A stretch of 64,000 nucleotides of DNA from Vibrio furnissii CIP 102972 (lineage in GTDB: Bacteria > Pseudomonadota > Gammaproteobacteria > Enterobacterales > Vibrionaceae): positions 1,071,695 to 1,135,694 of the forward strand of contig NZ_ACZP01000013.1 in the NCBI RefSeq assembly GCF_000176175.1. Direction: 5' to 3'. Shown one piece after another: positions 13,695 to 22,908 of this stretch. The translations under genes and the position numbers were made by a program. Position 1 is the first letter of the stretch; the number at the start of each line of letters is the position of its first letter. The notes beneath the pieces were generated by a model. The model was not told the origin of the DNA and did no database searches. It saw nothing but the letters and a program-made list of their open reading frames with translations.

Positions 13695-14588
13695 TTAAGG
13701 CTTGTATTGTGCCTTAGCTATCCAGTTTCTGTAATTATTTTCACCTAAATTCAATGGCTTAAGATCTTTATTAATCAAATAACTATCCATAATATTTGGA
13801 GCTAGACTTGGGTTACTTTCTAGCTCTTCATTGAGATCGGGCAAACAAGCTAGCAGAGCTTTTATCATATCGCTTTGGGCTCTTTCAGTACGAGGTTTCC
13901 TTTGCTTCCCTTCCTGTACCTCCTGCTCTTTAAGTTGTTGCCTTATATCTTCGCTGTTATATCGATTGGGGAGAGCCTCATCGGAATATATCGCCCTATA
14001 CAATTTTTCAATATCTCTACGCAATATATAGTGTGTTTTATTCTCAATATGATCACTGTCAACTGATATTAACCGTACTGTAGCTCCGGTAAACTCTTGT
14101 TCTCCTGGCTCTACAATCATTTCGTCGATAGGATATAACGAACTCTCTCCTGCAAATTTACGTTCATTAAAGAACCAGAACCCATCAGCTATAGCTTGGT
14201 AACTTAGAGATATACCTTGTGCTAACACATCGCAAATACTAAGACCTGATAACTCTTGTAAATGCTCAATGTTATACGGGCCAATTCCTATGACGAATCC
14301 CATAGAAGACGAGAAGTTAGCCCCCTCAACTATCTTGTCTATTTCAGCAACAAGATTTTTATCATGTTGATTTAGATTGCTTTTCCAATGAATCAATGCT
14401 TCACATATGCAATCATCTAGTTTGACTGCCAGATTTATCGCACCAATTTCACACCAGTGATAAATGTCCTCAACTTCAACTCGTAACATTCTGGAAGCGC
14501 GTTCGATGGAGCAATATTCTAGCGGTAGCAGCACTGGGGCCCCATTAATAGCACTTGTCTTATCATCATCTTTCTTACCATAAGTCAT
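13695..14588 (-). CDS. Hypothetical protein coupled to integrase
   Basis: The 297-residue protein starts 2 bases after the integrase stop, so both are likely one transcript. Residues about 25-60 (CSIERASRMLRVEVEDIYHWC then EIGAINLAVKL) look like an HTH of the AlpA/MerR kind. The middle (100-200) has alternating hydrophobic and acidic segments without known motifs. The C-terminal part has a basic KEQEVQEGKQRKPRTER linker and ends with WIAKAQYKP. No catalytic motif is found. The DNA looks AT-richer than the integrase gene by eye. It could be a directionality factor, regulator or cargo. Confidence 0.6.
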   Translation of the reverse strand: MTYGKKDDDKTSAINGAPVLLPLEYCSIERASRMLRVEVEDIYHWCEIGAINLAVKLDDCICEALIHWKSNLNQHDKNLVAEIDKIVEGANFSSSMGFVIGIGPYNIEHLQELSGLSICDVLAQGISLSYQAIADGFWFFNERKFAGESSLYPIDEMIVEPGEQEFTGATVRLISVDSDHIENKTHYILRRDIEKLYRAIYSDEALPNRYNSEDIRQQLKEQEVQEGKQRKPRTERAQSDMIKALLACLPDLNEELESNPSLAPNIMDSYLINKDLKPLNLGENNYRNWIAKAQYKP

Positions 14589-14590
14589 AT

Positions 14591-15817
14591 CTACACCACC
14601 TTAAACTGACGTAACCCGGTAACAGACATAGAGCCATAACTAGCCTGTTCTATGCGATCGCTCCACCATGCCATTAACGGCCTGCGCTGCTCCAGGTAAC
14701 TGGTACGGTTGTAGGCTTTGCGAATAGCGTTCTTGTCTGTGTGAGCAAGTGCTGCCTCGATCACATCAGCATTAAAACCCTGCTCATTCAGCGTTGTTGA
14801 GGCGAGAGAGCGCAATCCGTGGGCTGTTGTCCTGCCTTTGAACCCAACACGACTGAGTGCTTTATTGATACTCTCTGTATCTGTGGGCTTCTTAGGATCA
14901 CGTATTGAAGGGAACACATACTCTCTATGCCCACTTATAGGTCTAACAGCTTCAAGAATGGCCAGTGTCTGTGTCGTAAGTGGAATTTGATGTTCTTTAT
15001 TCATCTTCATGCGATCGGCCGGAATGGTCCACACTGCACTTTCAATATCGATTTCACACCATCGGGCGCCGGCGGCTTCGTTTGGGCGGGTCATGGTATG
15101 AAGTTGCCACTCGATCAAGCTTTTCGTTGTCACTGCCATATTCGCCCGGGCGACGGTTTGCACCAGTTCCGGCAGTTCGTGAGGAAGCAGAGCCAACATG
15201 TGCTGGACTTTCGGTTTCCGGAATACTTCCCTGATGCCGCTAAGAGGGTTAGCGTGTATCATCCCGGCATTCACGGCATAAGTCATTACTTCATTGATAA
15301 GTTGCGCGGTTCGTTTAACAGTTTCAAGCTGGCCTTTCTTCTCAATTGGTTTGAGTGCCGCAATGGCCATAGGCGCCGATAGCATAGAAACAGGAATCGA
15401 GCCGATTTCAGGGAAAGCATAAAGCTCAAGTTTGCGCCAATTGCCTTCTATCGTTTTTTCTTTGATGCGGTTTCGCTTGGTATCCATCCAGAGAGTTGCT
15501 ACAGCTTTAAACGTGTTGTTTTGTTCACTGGTGGTCTTCGCTTTCTGTTCCGCTTTGACGAGTTGCGGATCAATTCCGTCACTCACCAACTTTCTAACCT
15601 CAGTTGCTTTTAACCTGGCATCAGCCAATGACACGTCAGGGAAAGAACCAATTCCTGTATACGTTGGTTTACCTGTAGCCGGCTTAACGTAACGACACTC
15701 CCATGATTTAGTCCCACTTTTACGAACGTATAGAAATAGCCCGCCACCATCTCCAAGACGATATGGTTTTTCTCTAGGTTTTGCGCTAGAGACTTCACGT
15801 GCAGTTAGCTTTGCCAT
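14591..15817 (-). CDS. P4-type tyrosine integrase of element B
   Basis: The 408-residue protein (ATG 15817, GGGGG-type ribosome site) begins MAKLTAREVSSAKPREKPYRLGD and GGLFLYV. This is the DUF4102 arm-binding domain of P4-like integrases that insert in tRNA genes. A SAM-like core-binding domain follows. The catalytic domain has R in TMTRPNEAAGARW, the K-bearing beta hairpin (KMNKEHQIPL), H-G-L-R, and H in ALAHTD with Tyr in KAYNRT. The longer frame to 15904 overlaps the att-region octamers and lacks a better start. The gene lies about 320 bases from the tRNA-Ser gene it presumably uses. Confidence 0.92.
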   Translation of the reverse strand: MAKLTAREVSSAKPREKPYRLGDGGGLFLYVRKSGTKSWECRYVKPATGKPTYTGIGSFPDVSLADARLKATEVRKLVSDGIDPQLVKAEQKAKTTSEQNNTFKAVATLWMDTKRNRIKEKTIEGNWRKLELYAFPEIGSIPVSMLSAPMAIAALKPIEKKGQLETVKRTAQLINEVMTYAVNAGMIHANPLSGIREVFRKPKVQHMLALLPHELPELVQTVARANMAVTTKSLIEWQLHTMTRPNEAAGARWCEIDIESAVWTIPADRMKMNKEHQIPLTTQTLAILEAVRPISGHREYVFPSIRDPKKPTDTESINKALSRVGFKGRTTAHGLRSLASTTLNEQGFNADVIEAALAHTDKNAIRKAYNRTSYLEQRRPLMAWWSDRIEQASYGSMSVTGLRQFKVV

Positions 15818-16139
15818 GTTGGCCCCCGAAAGTAATGCTTCTTTTGGGTCAGTCCTGCTCCTCGATTGTCGAGTAATGCTTTTAGCAGTAATTATAGATA
15901 TCAACTGGTTGCAAAGTTTTGAAGCGGTTATAGCCCAAAACTTTCAGCTCCAAGTAATGCCGATTTTTTTCCCAAAAGTAATGCTGAATTTCTATACAGT
16001 ATAAAAGCATTACTTGAGGCATTACAGAAAAAAATGGTTTGGAATTGACGCGGTTATACCGGAATGGACGCTAACTATTTGATTTTTGGGAATGTTAGAA
16101 ATGAAAAAAGACGTCCTTGGACGTCTCTTTACATGAAAT
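15818..16139. other. Attachment-site region with repeated octamers
   Basis: This 322-base gap between int and the tRNA holds AGTAATGC at 15831, 15872, 15953 and 15977 and its inverse GCATTACT at 16007. A sixth partial inverse copy (GCATTAC-A) is at 16019. The last pair lies in AAAGCATTACTTGAGGC, which recurs at the other end of element B (2064-2080, one base changed). These are good candidates for integrase arm-type sites and/or for autoregulation of int, whose promoter must lie here. Confidence 0.6.
16104..16127 (-). terminator. Terminator after tRNA-Ser
   Basis: Minus-strand stem AGACGTCC-AA-GGACGTCT is followed by T6, 13 bases after the tRNA 3' end. Confidence 0.8.
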
Positions 16140-16227
16140 TGGCGGTGAGCAAGAGATTCGAACTCTCGATACGTTGCCGTATACACACTTTCCAGGCGTG
16201 CTCCTTAAGCCACTCGGACAACTCACC
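16140..16227 (-). tRNA. tRNA-Ser(GGA)
   Basis: The 88-nt minus-strand sequence begins GGTGAGTTGTCCGAGTGG and carries an anticodon loop C-T-G-G-A-A-A with anticodon GGA. A long variable arm (TGTATACGGCAACGTA) and a T-loop GTTCGAATC follow, and it ends GCTCACCGCCA with encoded CCA. The acceptor stem pairs GGTGAG with CTCACC. It decodes UCC/UCU. Its 3' end is the presumed attachment site of element B. Confidence 0.97.
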
Positions 16228-16259
16228 GTTGTGTTAACCTTATCGGCTAACGAGGCGCT

Positions 16260-16288
16260 AATTTAATGATTCTGCTGAAGATGGTCAA
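16260..16288 (-). promoter_or_regulatory. Promoter of tRNA-Ser
   Basis: TTGACC (16288-16283) and TAAATT (16265-16260) are separated by 17 bases on the minus strand. This would start transcription about 25 bases before the tRNA. Confidence 0.5.
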
Positions 16289-16363
16289 GAGCAAAACCTA
16301 AAAAAAGCGGACAATGTGGTTTGTTTGCTTACTAATTGGCTAATTCGCACAAAATCACCGCGT

Positions 16364-16813
16364 TCAGATGTTTTGATAGTAACCTGGCACTTTAAACCAA
16401 CGGCGACACATGTCGAGGAAGTAACCATACAGCACGCCCATGCCACAAGACACCAATGCGTTACTGGCCACCGCGGTGATGATCTGTTCGCTTGACGCGC
16501 CAACGGTGTACAAAATCGCCGCGTAAACCGGTGACTGGAACAAGACATACGCCACCAAATCCGAGATGTTCTTCATCACGCTCCCGGTCGACAGTTTTCG
16601 ACCTTGACGCAACACGAAATCTCGAAAGACGCCATACGGCCATGCAATGGCGATGTTGACCGGAATCGAGAGCGTACGCGAAGCCAGCGACTGCTCAAAC
16701 GTCATACCTGAAATAAAGATCTCGATGATCATTCCAGCGACAAAACAGAACACGACCATGGCAAATGTATCCGCGGCTGCGTGTCTGATACAAAACGGAC
16801 CACGTGGTTTCAT
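16364..16813 (-). CDS. alaE: L-alanine exporter AlaE
   Basis: The 149-residue inner-membrane protein has four hydrophobic segments (about residues 15-37, 48-65, 85-105, 112-132). It shows the AlaE signatures [35 protein letters not shown] and [17 protein letters not shown]. AlaE exports L-alanine using the proton gradient. ATG 16813 has GAGGG upstream. It stands alone between the tRNA and the sensor kinase gene. Confidence 0.88.
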   Translation of the reverse strand: MKPRGPFCIRHAAADTFAMVVFCFVAGMIIEIFISGMTFEQSLASRTLSIPVNIAIAWPYGVFRDFVLRQGRKLSTGSVMKNISDLVAYVLFQSPVYAAILYTVGASSEQIITAVASNALVSCGMGVLYGYFLDMCRRWFKVPGYYQNI

Positions 16814-17053
16814 TTACACCCTCATCAATGAAATATTTAACTGCAATTTAAATGATTTAATAAAACAGATGACTGGATATTACATTTCATCCAGATTATG
16901 GCGCTATTAAATCACACAAATATTAGTTTTAGGTTCCGTTTTTCGTTTCAAATGGTAAATAAACTACCAAAAAGTGAGAGAAAAGTAGCCACTCCCGCTA
17001 AATTTACAACTACTTAACAAGACAATCGTTTAACTTTGCGCTCTATTTGTAAT

Positions 17054-19477
17054 TTAATTACAGAATTCAGTCAGTAAGACCGTTAAAAGATCGATCTGAT
17101 CGTGTGAGGGAACGCGCCCTCTTCTTAACGATTCAAGGGTCTGTTCCAGAACGTGGACAATCTGGTGATCGGCAGGAAGTGGAAGGGTTTGTTGCAATGA
17201 TTCGGTGATTTCCAGCGCGTCATCAACGGCTTGATTATCCAAAGCAATATAGAGTTTGACCAACAGTTCTTCGGTTGAACCGGAGAACACGGGCTTTCGC
17301 TGATGCGTCTGAAATTGATACAGGGCATTGGCATGACGATATAACGCATCGTCTAGTTCATTCTCGTCAATCGGTTTGGCAATAATAAAATCGGCGCCCG
17401 CATGGAGCATCTGCTCGCGCGTTTCTTTAAAAACATCTGCGGTGCAGCCAAAGATGAGCACTTTGGCTTTGTCGCTCTCCAAGCGTCGAATGCCATCAAT
17501 CGCTTCAACGCCATCTTTAACTGGCATGTGGTTATCCATCAAGATGAGGTCGTAATGACCATCTTTGACGGCTTTGATCGCTAAAGCGCCATTTTCGACA
17601 CACGAGCACTCAAACCCTTTGTTTTTCATGAAAGTTTCCAGAATGACGCTGTTGGTGCGATTGTCTTCGACGATCAGCACCCGCAATCCTGTGTAACTGA
17701 CGTGACGCAGTGGTTTCGTGGTGGTGGTTTGTGACTCCGTCGCATCAATGGCCACGCGAATGGTAAAACTGGTTCCAATGCCCACTTCACTCACCACGTT
17801 GACAGAACCGCGCATCAATTCGGTGATCTGCTTGACGATGGCCAGCCCCAACCCAGTGCCGCCAAAACGACGTGTGGTAGACGATTCCGCCTGCTCAAAC
17901 GGTTTGAAGATTTTGTTTTGCGCGTCTTTGGGAATGCCGATGCCAGTGTCACGCACTTGAATGATGAGATACAACTGCTCGCCAACGGTTTCTTCTTCAA
18001 GAATCACCTCGACCAACCCACGATAGGTGAACTTAACCGCATTGTTGAGTAGGTTGAATAGGATTTGGCGCAAGCGTGCTTTATCCGAGTAATACCAACG
18101 GTTCTCTTCAATTTGTGAATAGACTTTAAATTGCAGCCCTTTTTCGTTGCACAACGTGGAGTAAACGCTGGTGACGCTACCAATGATGGAATCCAGCGGA
18201 AAACTGCTGCGATCGAGCTCCAAATGGCCCTGCTCTATTTTGGAAAAGTCGAGGATTTCATTCAGCAGCGTCATCATGTGTTCACCGGACTCGTAGAGGC
18301 TCTTCATCTGCTGACGTTGTCGCGGTTTGAGGTCGCTTTTTAACAGAATTTGCGCGGTTCCCAACACACCATTCATCGGTGTACGAATCTCATGAGACAA
18401 GGTCGCTAAGAACGCACTCTTGGCTTTGGTTGAAGCCTGGGCTTTGACTTTCTCCGCTTCGAGATACACGGTTTTTTGATTGAAGGTATCGATAAGGTAA
18501 CGGATTTCATCTTGGCTGTGGTACGGCACATCGATGATCCCGCCTTCCATCGACTCATCCACTTTTTGTGCAATCACCACAATCGGCTTAATCAAGTAGC
18601 GATTAAGCAGGTAATAACCGAACATGACGCACAGCAATAACAAGGGAATTAGCCCGCGCTCCACGCCCGAGATCAACTCATACACTTGCTCGTTGACCAA
18701 TCGACGCGCATTGACCACTTCCAACTGCCAATGAAAATCGCCAAACGGGTATCGGCTGACATACGCGCCGCGGCGTAAATGAAAATTGTGCTCACTGATG
18801 ATCGAGCCATAGGCATCATGCAGTTTGATCCCAAGGCCATATTCCTCTGCGTGATCAGCAATAAAATCCACAAAGCCTTCGAGCGACAAATCCACCGTAG
18901 CCACACCCGCAAAATGTCCATCCACGTAATACGGTGCGGAGGCGGTGATCATCTGCACTTGGGTGTAAGAGTCCACATAGACCGGCGACCACGTTACGCT
19001 GCCTTTGGGTTCATCCACCGCCGACAGATACCACGCTTCACGGTCATAACCACCGGCCGCCGGATTGTTCCAAGAGATCAATTGATCAACCTTGCCATCA
19101 CTGGCGCGGTTGAAGAACAGGCTGGTGTACTGACGATCAGGCACAATGCTGTTGGGCGTTGGCCACAATCCGCCGCTAATCACCACACCGTCAAGAATGG
19201 AGAAAAGCGACCGCAGCATTCGGCTTTGCTCCGTCTGCCCTTGCCCACTTTGGCCGATGCTCACAATGCTCTGTAACACGCCGATGGAGCTGTTCAGTGG
19301 CTCCCGCACTTGTGTCGCTAACAGCGTCGCGCGCAAATCCAGATTCTGCTGTACCTCTTGGCGAAAAGGAGCCTCCACCACCCAATAGGTCACCGTTCCT
19401 ATCGTCGCGAGGAAGAAAAACAGGTACACGCCCAGAGCGAGCATACTTTTGCGTTTCAGTGAGGAACGTATTTCCAT
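17054..19477 (-). CDS. Hybrid sensor histidine kinase with extracytoplasmic Cache-like sensor
   Basis: The 807-residue protein has a membrane segment at 12-34, a periplasmic Cache-like sensor (about 35-270), a second membrane segment (275-292) and a HAMP linker. A HisKA domain follows with the phosphorylated His at 362 ([11 protein letters not shown]). The ATPase domain is at about 465-580 ([22 protein letters not shown]). The receiver domain is at about 598-715 with LIVEDN and Asp in LILMDNHMP. The last about 90 residues are helical but show no clear HPt histidine, so a separate phosphotransfer protein is needed. No partner regulator gene is adjacent. It corresponds by position to VC1831 of V. 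cholerae. Confidence 0.88.
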   Translation of the reverse strand: MEIRSSLKRKSMLALGVYLFFFLATIGTVTYWVVEAPFRQEVQQNLDLRATLLATQVREPLNSSIGVLQSIVSIGQSGQGQTEQSRMLRSLFSILDGVVISGGLWPTPNSIVPDRQYTSLFFNRASDGKVDQLISWNNPAAGGYDREAWYLSAVDEPKGSVTWSPVYVDSYTQVQMITASAPYYVDGHFAGVATVDLSLEGFVDFIADHAEEYGLGIKLHDAYGSIISEHNFHLRRGAYVSRYPFGDFHWQLEVVNARRLVNEQVYELISGVERGLIPLLLLCVMFGYYLLNRYLIKPIVVIAQKVDESMEGGIIDVPYHSQDEIRYLIDTFNQKTVYLEAEKVKAQASTKAKSAFLATLSHEIRTPMNGVLGTAQILLKSDLKPRQRQQMKSLYESGEHMMTLLNEILDFSKIEQGHLELDRSSFPLDSIIGSVTSVYSTLCNEKGLQFKVYSQIEENRWYYSDKARLRQILFNLLNNAVKFTYRGLVEVILEEETVGEQLYLIIQVRDTGIGIPKDAQNKIFKPFEQAESSTTRRFGGTGLGLAIVKQITELMRGSVNVVSEVGIGTSFTIRVAIDATESQTTTTKPLRHVSYTGLRVLIVEDNRTNSVILETFMKNKGFECSCVENGALAIKAVKDGHYDLILMDNHMPVKDGVEAIDGIRRLESDKAKVLIFGCTADVFKETREQMLHAGADFIIAKPIDENELDDALYRHANALYQFQTHQRKPVFSGSTEELLVKLYIALDNQAVDDALEITESLQQTLPLPADHQIVHVLEQTLESLRRGRVPSHDQIDLLTVLLTEFCN

Positions 19478-19677
19478 AAGCCTTTGAAATTTTTCCGTTT
19501 GTACAAGTATAGTGAATAAGTTATTGAGTAAAATGTTTTATTCATTGATTTCGTGATTCAGACACCGCTCTCTTTTGCTCGCAAAGCATTCGGTTTTGAT
19601 GCAACTAATTCGCCTTTGAGGTGCGTTTGAGGGTAAGATGGACGCTTATTTTCCCCAGATAAGTATGGAACTCTATT

Positions 19678-20247
19678 TTGACGTTACACGATATTCTTGC
19701 CTTACCTGAGTTAGAAGACCGACTGCTAAACGAAGCGAAGACCCGTGGTTTTGTGACAGCGATGGCTTCCGCGCCCAACATTCTGCCACCCGAAGAGTGG
19801 CTGCCATTCTTATGGGGCGGAGAAGAAGTTGCGCCATTTACCGACGCCGAAGTGATGGAAAGCTATTTTCAACACATCATCGACATGTGGAACGTCTATC
19901 GCCCAGCGCTGTTAAATGGCAGTTGGGCATGGCCAGAAGGCTGTGAACTGGATGAAGAAGAGATCATCAATCAAGCCGCACGCGATTTTTGTGAAGGCAC
20001 ACTGCAAGGCTGGCAGCTCGCGCGCGATGACTGGGAAGTGCTGATGCCGCAAGAGAGCCAGGACAACGCACTGCTCGGTGGTGTGTTGCTCTCGCTGAGC
20101 ATGCTCTATGATCCGGAAACCTCGCTCGCAACCTTGGCTGAACAAGGTTTAGAAGGCCTTGATCAGTTTGAAGAGATTTACAATGCGATTCCAGTGATGC
20201 TATGTGGCCTGACCCAACGTGGGGTGGCACTGGCTGAGCAGCAGTGA
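19678..20247 (+). CDS. UPF0149 / YecA-YgfB family protein
   Basis: The 189-residue protein carries RGFVTAMASAPNILPPEEWLPFLWGG, split by conserved acidic residues, and later CELDEEEI with DFCEGTLQGW. This is the UPF0149 pattern. The SEC-C zinc tail of YecA is absent. Start is TTG 19678 with GGAA about 9 bases upstream; the nearby ATG at 19665 is in another frame. Molecular role is not established. A hairpin terminator shared with nadA lies just downstream. Confidence 0.8.
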   Translation: MTLHDILALPELEDRLLNEAKTRGFVTAMASAPNILPPEEWLPFLWGGEEVAPFTDAEVMESYFQHIIDMWNVYRPALLNGSWAWPEGCELDEEEIINQAARDFCEGTLQGWQLARDDWEVLMPQESQDNALLGGVLLSLSMLYDPETSLATLAEQGLEGLDQFEEIYNAIPVMLCGLTQRGVALAEQQ

Positions 20248-20257
20248 TCGATATGAT

Positions 20258-20291
20258 GTAAAAAAGCCCGTCCAATGGACGGGCTTTTTCG
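20258..20291. terminator. Bidirectional terminator between UPF0149 gene and nadA
   Basis: GCCCGTCCA-ATGGACGGGC is flanked by A6 on the left and T5 on the right, so it can end both converging genes. Confidence 0.85.
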
Positions 20292-20325
20292 ATGGATTTG
20301 CGGTCAATGAAAACTCGCTGACGGC

Positions 20326-21387
20326 TTACGCGTTGCCTTTGACTTGCATGTTCAGTTGTTCAGCAAAATCCAGCATGCGATTAAGTGGGATCAGTGATTT
20401 CACACGGAGCACTTCATCCACAAAGATTTCATGCGCTTCACCGCCATCACGCAAGGCCTGTTCAATCGCCTTCAAACCGTTCATCGCCATCCACGGGCAG
20501 TGAGCGCAGCTACGACAGGTTGCACCAGCACCAGCGGTTGGCGCTTCGATCAACTCTTTTTCTGGCACCATTTGCTGCATCTTGAAGAAGATGCCTTTGT
20601 CCGTCGCCACAATCATTTTTTTCTGTGGCAGCGATTTGGCCGCTTTGATCAGTTGGCTGGTTGAACCGACAGCATCTGCCAGTTCCACCACGCTGGAAGG
20701 TGATTCTGGATGCACCAAAATGGCAGCATCAGGATACAGCGACTTCATTTTTTTCAGCGCATCGGCAGAGAACTCATCGTGTACGACGCATTCGCCTTGC
20801 CACAACAGCATGTCTGCGCCCGTTTTATTGGCGATGTATGAACCTAAATGGCGATCCGGTCCCCAGATGATTTTTTTATCATCGGCATCCAGATGTTCCA
20901 CAATTTCCAAGGCAATGCTAGAGGTGACAACCCAGTCTGCCCGTGCTTTGACCGCCGCGGACGTATTGGCATACACCACCACCGTGTGGTCTGGGTGCGC
21001 ATCGCAAAATTCTGTGAATTTGTCTGCTGGGCAGCCCAAATCAAGCGAACATTCCGCTTCCAGTGTTGGCATCAAAATGCGTTTTTCGGGCGTAAGGATT
21101 TTGGCAGATTCCCCCATGAAGCGCACACCAGCAATAATCAGCGTGCTGGCAGGATGGCGGTTACCAAACTTAGCCATTTCAAGGGAATCACCCACAAAGC
21201 CGCCCGTTTGTTCAGCCAATGCCTGAATTTCAGGATCGGTGTAATAGTGGGCAATCAACACTGCATCTTTGTCTTTCAGCAGTTGTTTGATACTTGCGAT
21301 GTACGTTTGTTTTTCTTGTTCTGTTAACGGAATCGGTTTGGGAGGGAACGGGTAAACCGTGTCTATCTTATCCAGTATATGACTCAT
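20326..21387 (-). CDS. nadA: Quinolinate synthase NadA
   Basis: The 353-residue cytosolic enzyme condenses iminoaspartate with dihydroxyacetone phosphate to quinolinate in de novo NAD synthesis. Its 4Fe-4S cluster ligands are visible as Cys in SLDLGCPAD, in the segment before SCAHCPW, and in [10 protein letters not shown]. The N-terminal [16 protein letters not shown] and [14 protein letters not shown] motifs are typical. ATG 21387 has AAGAG about 5 bases upstream. The gene is immediately downstream of the tol-pal cluster, a common Vibrio arrangement. Confidence 0.97.
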   Translation of the reverse strand: MSHILDKIDTVYPFPPKPIPLTEQEKQTYIASIKQLLKDKDAVLIAHYYTDPEIQALAEQTGGFVGDSLEMAKFGNRHPASTLIIAGVRFMGESAKILTPEKRILMPTLEAECSLDLGCPADKFTEFCDAHPDHTVVVYANTSAAVKARADWVVTSSIALEIVEHLDADDKKIIWGPDRHLGSYIANKTGADMLLWQGECVVHDEFSADALKKMKSLYPDAAILVHPESPSSVVELADAVGSTSQLIKAAKSLPQKKMIVATDKGIFFKMQQMVPEKELIEAPTAGAGATCRSCAHCPWMAMNGLKAIEQALRDGGEAHEIFVDEVLRVKSLIPLNRMLDFAEQLNMQVKGNA

Positions 21388-21539
21388 TGCTCTTGCTCTA
21401 CGCAACTTCCTTAATCCGGGCATTGTACACTGTAACCTCAGCGATAGGCAAAAGTGATTGGTGCCAGAACGTGGTATCCAAACCGTCCATTATCGCAACA
21501 CACCAGAGACAAAAAAGGCCGCAGCATGCGACCTTTTGA

Positions 21540-22322
21540 CTACTTGAGATTTTCTTTTGCCACTTTGGCAGATGCACTGTCTGGATATTCATCCACAACT
21601 TGCTGATAGTATTTCTTTGCCTGTGCAGCGTTGTTATTACGCTTGGCGATATCGCCAAGTTTGACCATCGCATCCGCACGCTTGTTGGAATCTTTGTATG
21701 CCAACACAGCCGCGAAGCTCTTCACCGCTTCTGGATCTTGCTTCTTCGCAAAATAGAGCTGGCCTAGCCAGTAATGCGAATTCGAGGCGAAATTTGAATT
21801 AGGGTAGTCTTTCTGAAACTGTTGAAACGCAGCGATTGCGCCAGCGTAATCACGTTTTTTCAAGATCAGATCGACGGCATTTTCATAGGCAGCTTGTTCG
21901 TCAGCATCACTGCTGAATGTACCAGCCGGAATCTCTTCACTTTGACTGGTATCTGCCACGGCAGCCGCAGCCGGACGTTTTTTCATGTCACTACGAACGT
22001 TATCCAGCTCGACAAACAATTCGCGCTGACGCTCCAGCATTTGCTGCATGTCGTAGTTGTTTCGTTCTATCTGCCCACGTAATTCATTAATTTCCAAGGA
22101 CATATCGTCCAGTTGCTTTTGCATTTGCAACTGCATGCGATTACGGTTTTCCAGCAAGCGTTCGAGACGTGCCACCTCACCTTCTGGCGCACCAGAACGT
22201 GTCGCAGACGCGGAATTGTTGCTGTTACTCAGGTCAGATACTGGAGCTGGTGCAGCGAACGAAACGCTCGCTGCACTTGCCAGTAACGTAAGCGTAAACA
22301 CGCGCTTTAGGTTACTGAACAT
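21540..22322 (-). CDS. cpoB: Cell division coordinator CpoB (YbgF)
   Basis: The periplasmic protein (260 residues from ATG 22322) has a signal peptide ending SFAAP. A trimerising coiled coil follows (about 45-105, LERLLENRNRMQLQMQKQL in pattern), then a C-terminal TPR domain (about 135-260) with AYENAVDLILKKRDYAGAI and repeats. It links Tol function to peptidoglycan synthesis at the septum. GAGG lies 9 bases before ATG 22322; the upstream TTG and ATG within the same stretch are weaker choices. It is last in the tol-pal operon. Confidence 0.93.
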   Translation of the reverse strand: MFSNLKRVFTLTLLASAASVSFAAPAPVSDLSNSNNSASATRSGAPEGEVARLERLLENRNRMQLQMQKQLDDMSLEINELRGQIERNNYDMQQMLERQRELFVELDNVRSDMKKRPAAAAVADTSQSEEIPAGTFSSDADEQAAYENAVDLILKKRDYAGAIAAFQQFQKDYPNSNFASNSHYWLGQLYFAKKQDPEAVKSFAAVLAYKDSNKRADAMVKLGDIAKRNNNAAQAKKYYQQVVDEYPDSASAKVAKENLK

Positions 22323-22337
22323 GAGGTTCATCCTCAA

Positions 22338-22877
22338 TTAGTATACTAGAACAGCACGGCGGTTCTTCGCGTATACTTCTTCAGTTTGACCTAGAAGTAG
22401 CGGCTTCTCTTCACCGTAGCTTACGATAGCGATTTGGTCAGCTTGAACACCCAGTGCTTCTAGGTATTTAGCAACAGCTTGCGCACGACGCTCACCCAGT
22501 GCGATGTTGTACTCTGGAGTACCACGCTCGTCTGCGTGACCTTCGATAGTCACTTTCAGGCTTGGGTTCTTAGTCAGGTATACAGCGTGCGCTGCTAGCA
22601 TTTCTTCGTAATCGCTTGCGATTGTTGCGTTGTCGAATGCGAAGTAGATGGTTTGAGTTTCACGAAGCGCTTGTTCTTTCAACTCTTGTTCAGAAAGTTG
22701 TGCATTCTCGTCCATTGGCGAAACAACGGTCGTATCCACGTTGCCTGCTGTACCTGACGTAGTTTGGTTAGTTTCAGAACCAGAAGCGTTTGCCGCTTCG
22801 TCGCTTGAACTACATGCAGTCACTGCTAGTACTGGTAGCGCAATCAGTAGCCCTTTAAGAACTTTGTTAAGTTGCAT
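22338..22877 (-). CDS. pal: Peptidoglycan-associated lipoprotein Pal
   Basis: The 179-residue outer-membrane lipoprotein has a signal sequence with lipobox V-T-A-C (Cys22), then a Ser/Thr/Asn-rich linker and an OmpA-like domain (about 70-179). That domain shows [10 protein letters not shown] and the meso-DAP-binding pattern [13 protein letters not shown]. It anchors the outer membrane to peptidoglycan and moves with TolB. It lies 31 bases after tolB. Confidence 0.97.
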   Translation of the reverse strand: MQLNKVLKGLLIALPVLAVTACSSSDEAANASGSETNQTTSGTAGNVDTTVVSPMDENAQLSEQELKEQALRETQTIYFAFDNATIASDYEEMLAAHAVYLTKNPSLKVTIEGHADERGTPEYNIALGERRAQAVAKYLEALGVQADQIAIVSYGEEKPLLLGQTEEVYAKNRRAVLVY

Positions 22878-22908
22878 CTTATTTTCCTTACTATGTAATA
22901 GTTAGTTG

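Larger units (their letters stand above)
1981..16160. mobile_element. Element B: about 14 kb satellite-like or minimal prophage element at tRNA-Ser
   Basis: The element runs from the tRNA-Ser(GGA) gene, with a P4-type integrase adjacent, to an excisionase-like gene near 2282. The octamer AGTAATGC occurs six times beside the integrase and once near the opposite end. Contents are int, orf297, alpA-like, a 53-aa gene, a BRO antirepressor, an HTH gene, four palindromes, four podovirus-type internal virion genes, a small coiled-coil membrane protein, a lipoprotein, a c4-like RNA with an Icd-like gene, three small coupled genes, a replication-type protein, a TerS-like protein, a Q-type antiterminator and xis. 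Large terminase, portal, capsid, scaffold, tailspike and lysis genes are not recognisable. tRNA-Ser is also the target of VPI-2 in V. cholerae (established knowledge). Satellite status is inference; a minimal prophage is the alternative. Confidence 0.7.

Noticed and set aside
16140..16227. Exact second copy of the tRNA-Ser tail elsewhere in the window
   Set aside because: I searched by eye for GGCGGTGAGCAAG and found none; only the imperfect copy at 1981 exists.
20582..21226. 214-codon plus-strand frame opposite nadA
   Set aside because: NadA is certain from its cysteine motifs; the frame has no ribosome site or recognisable protein.
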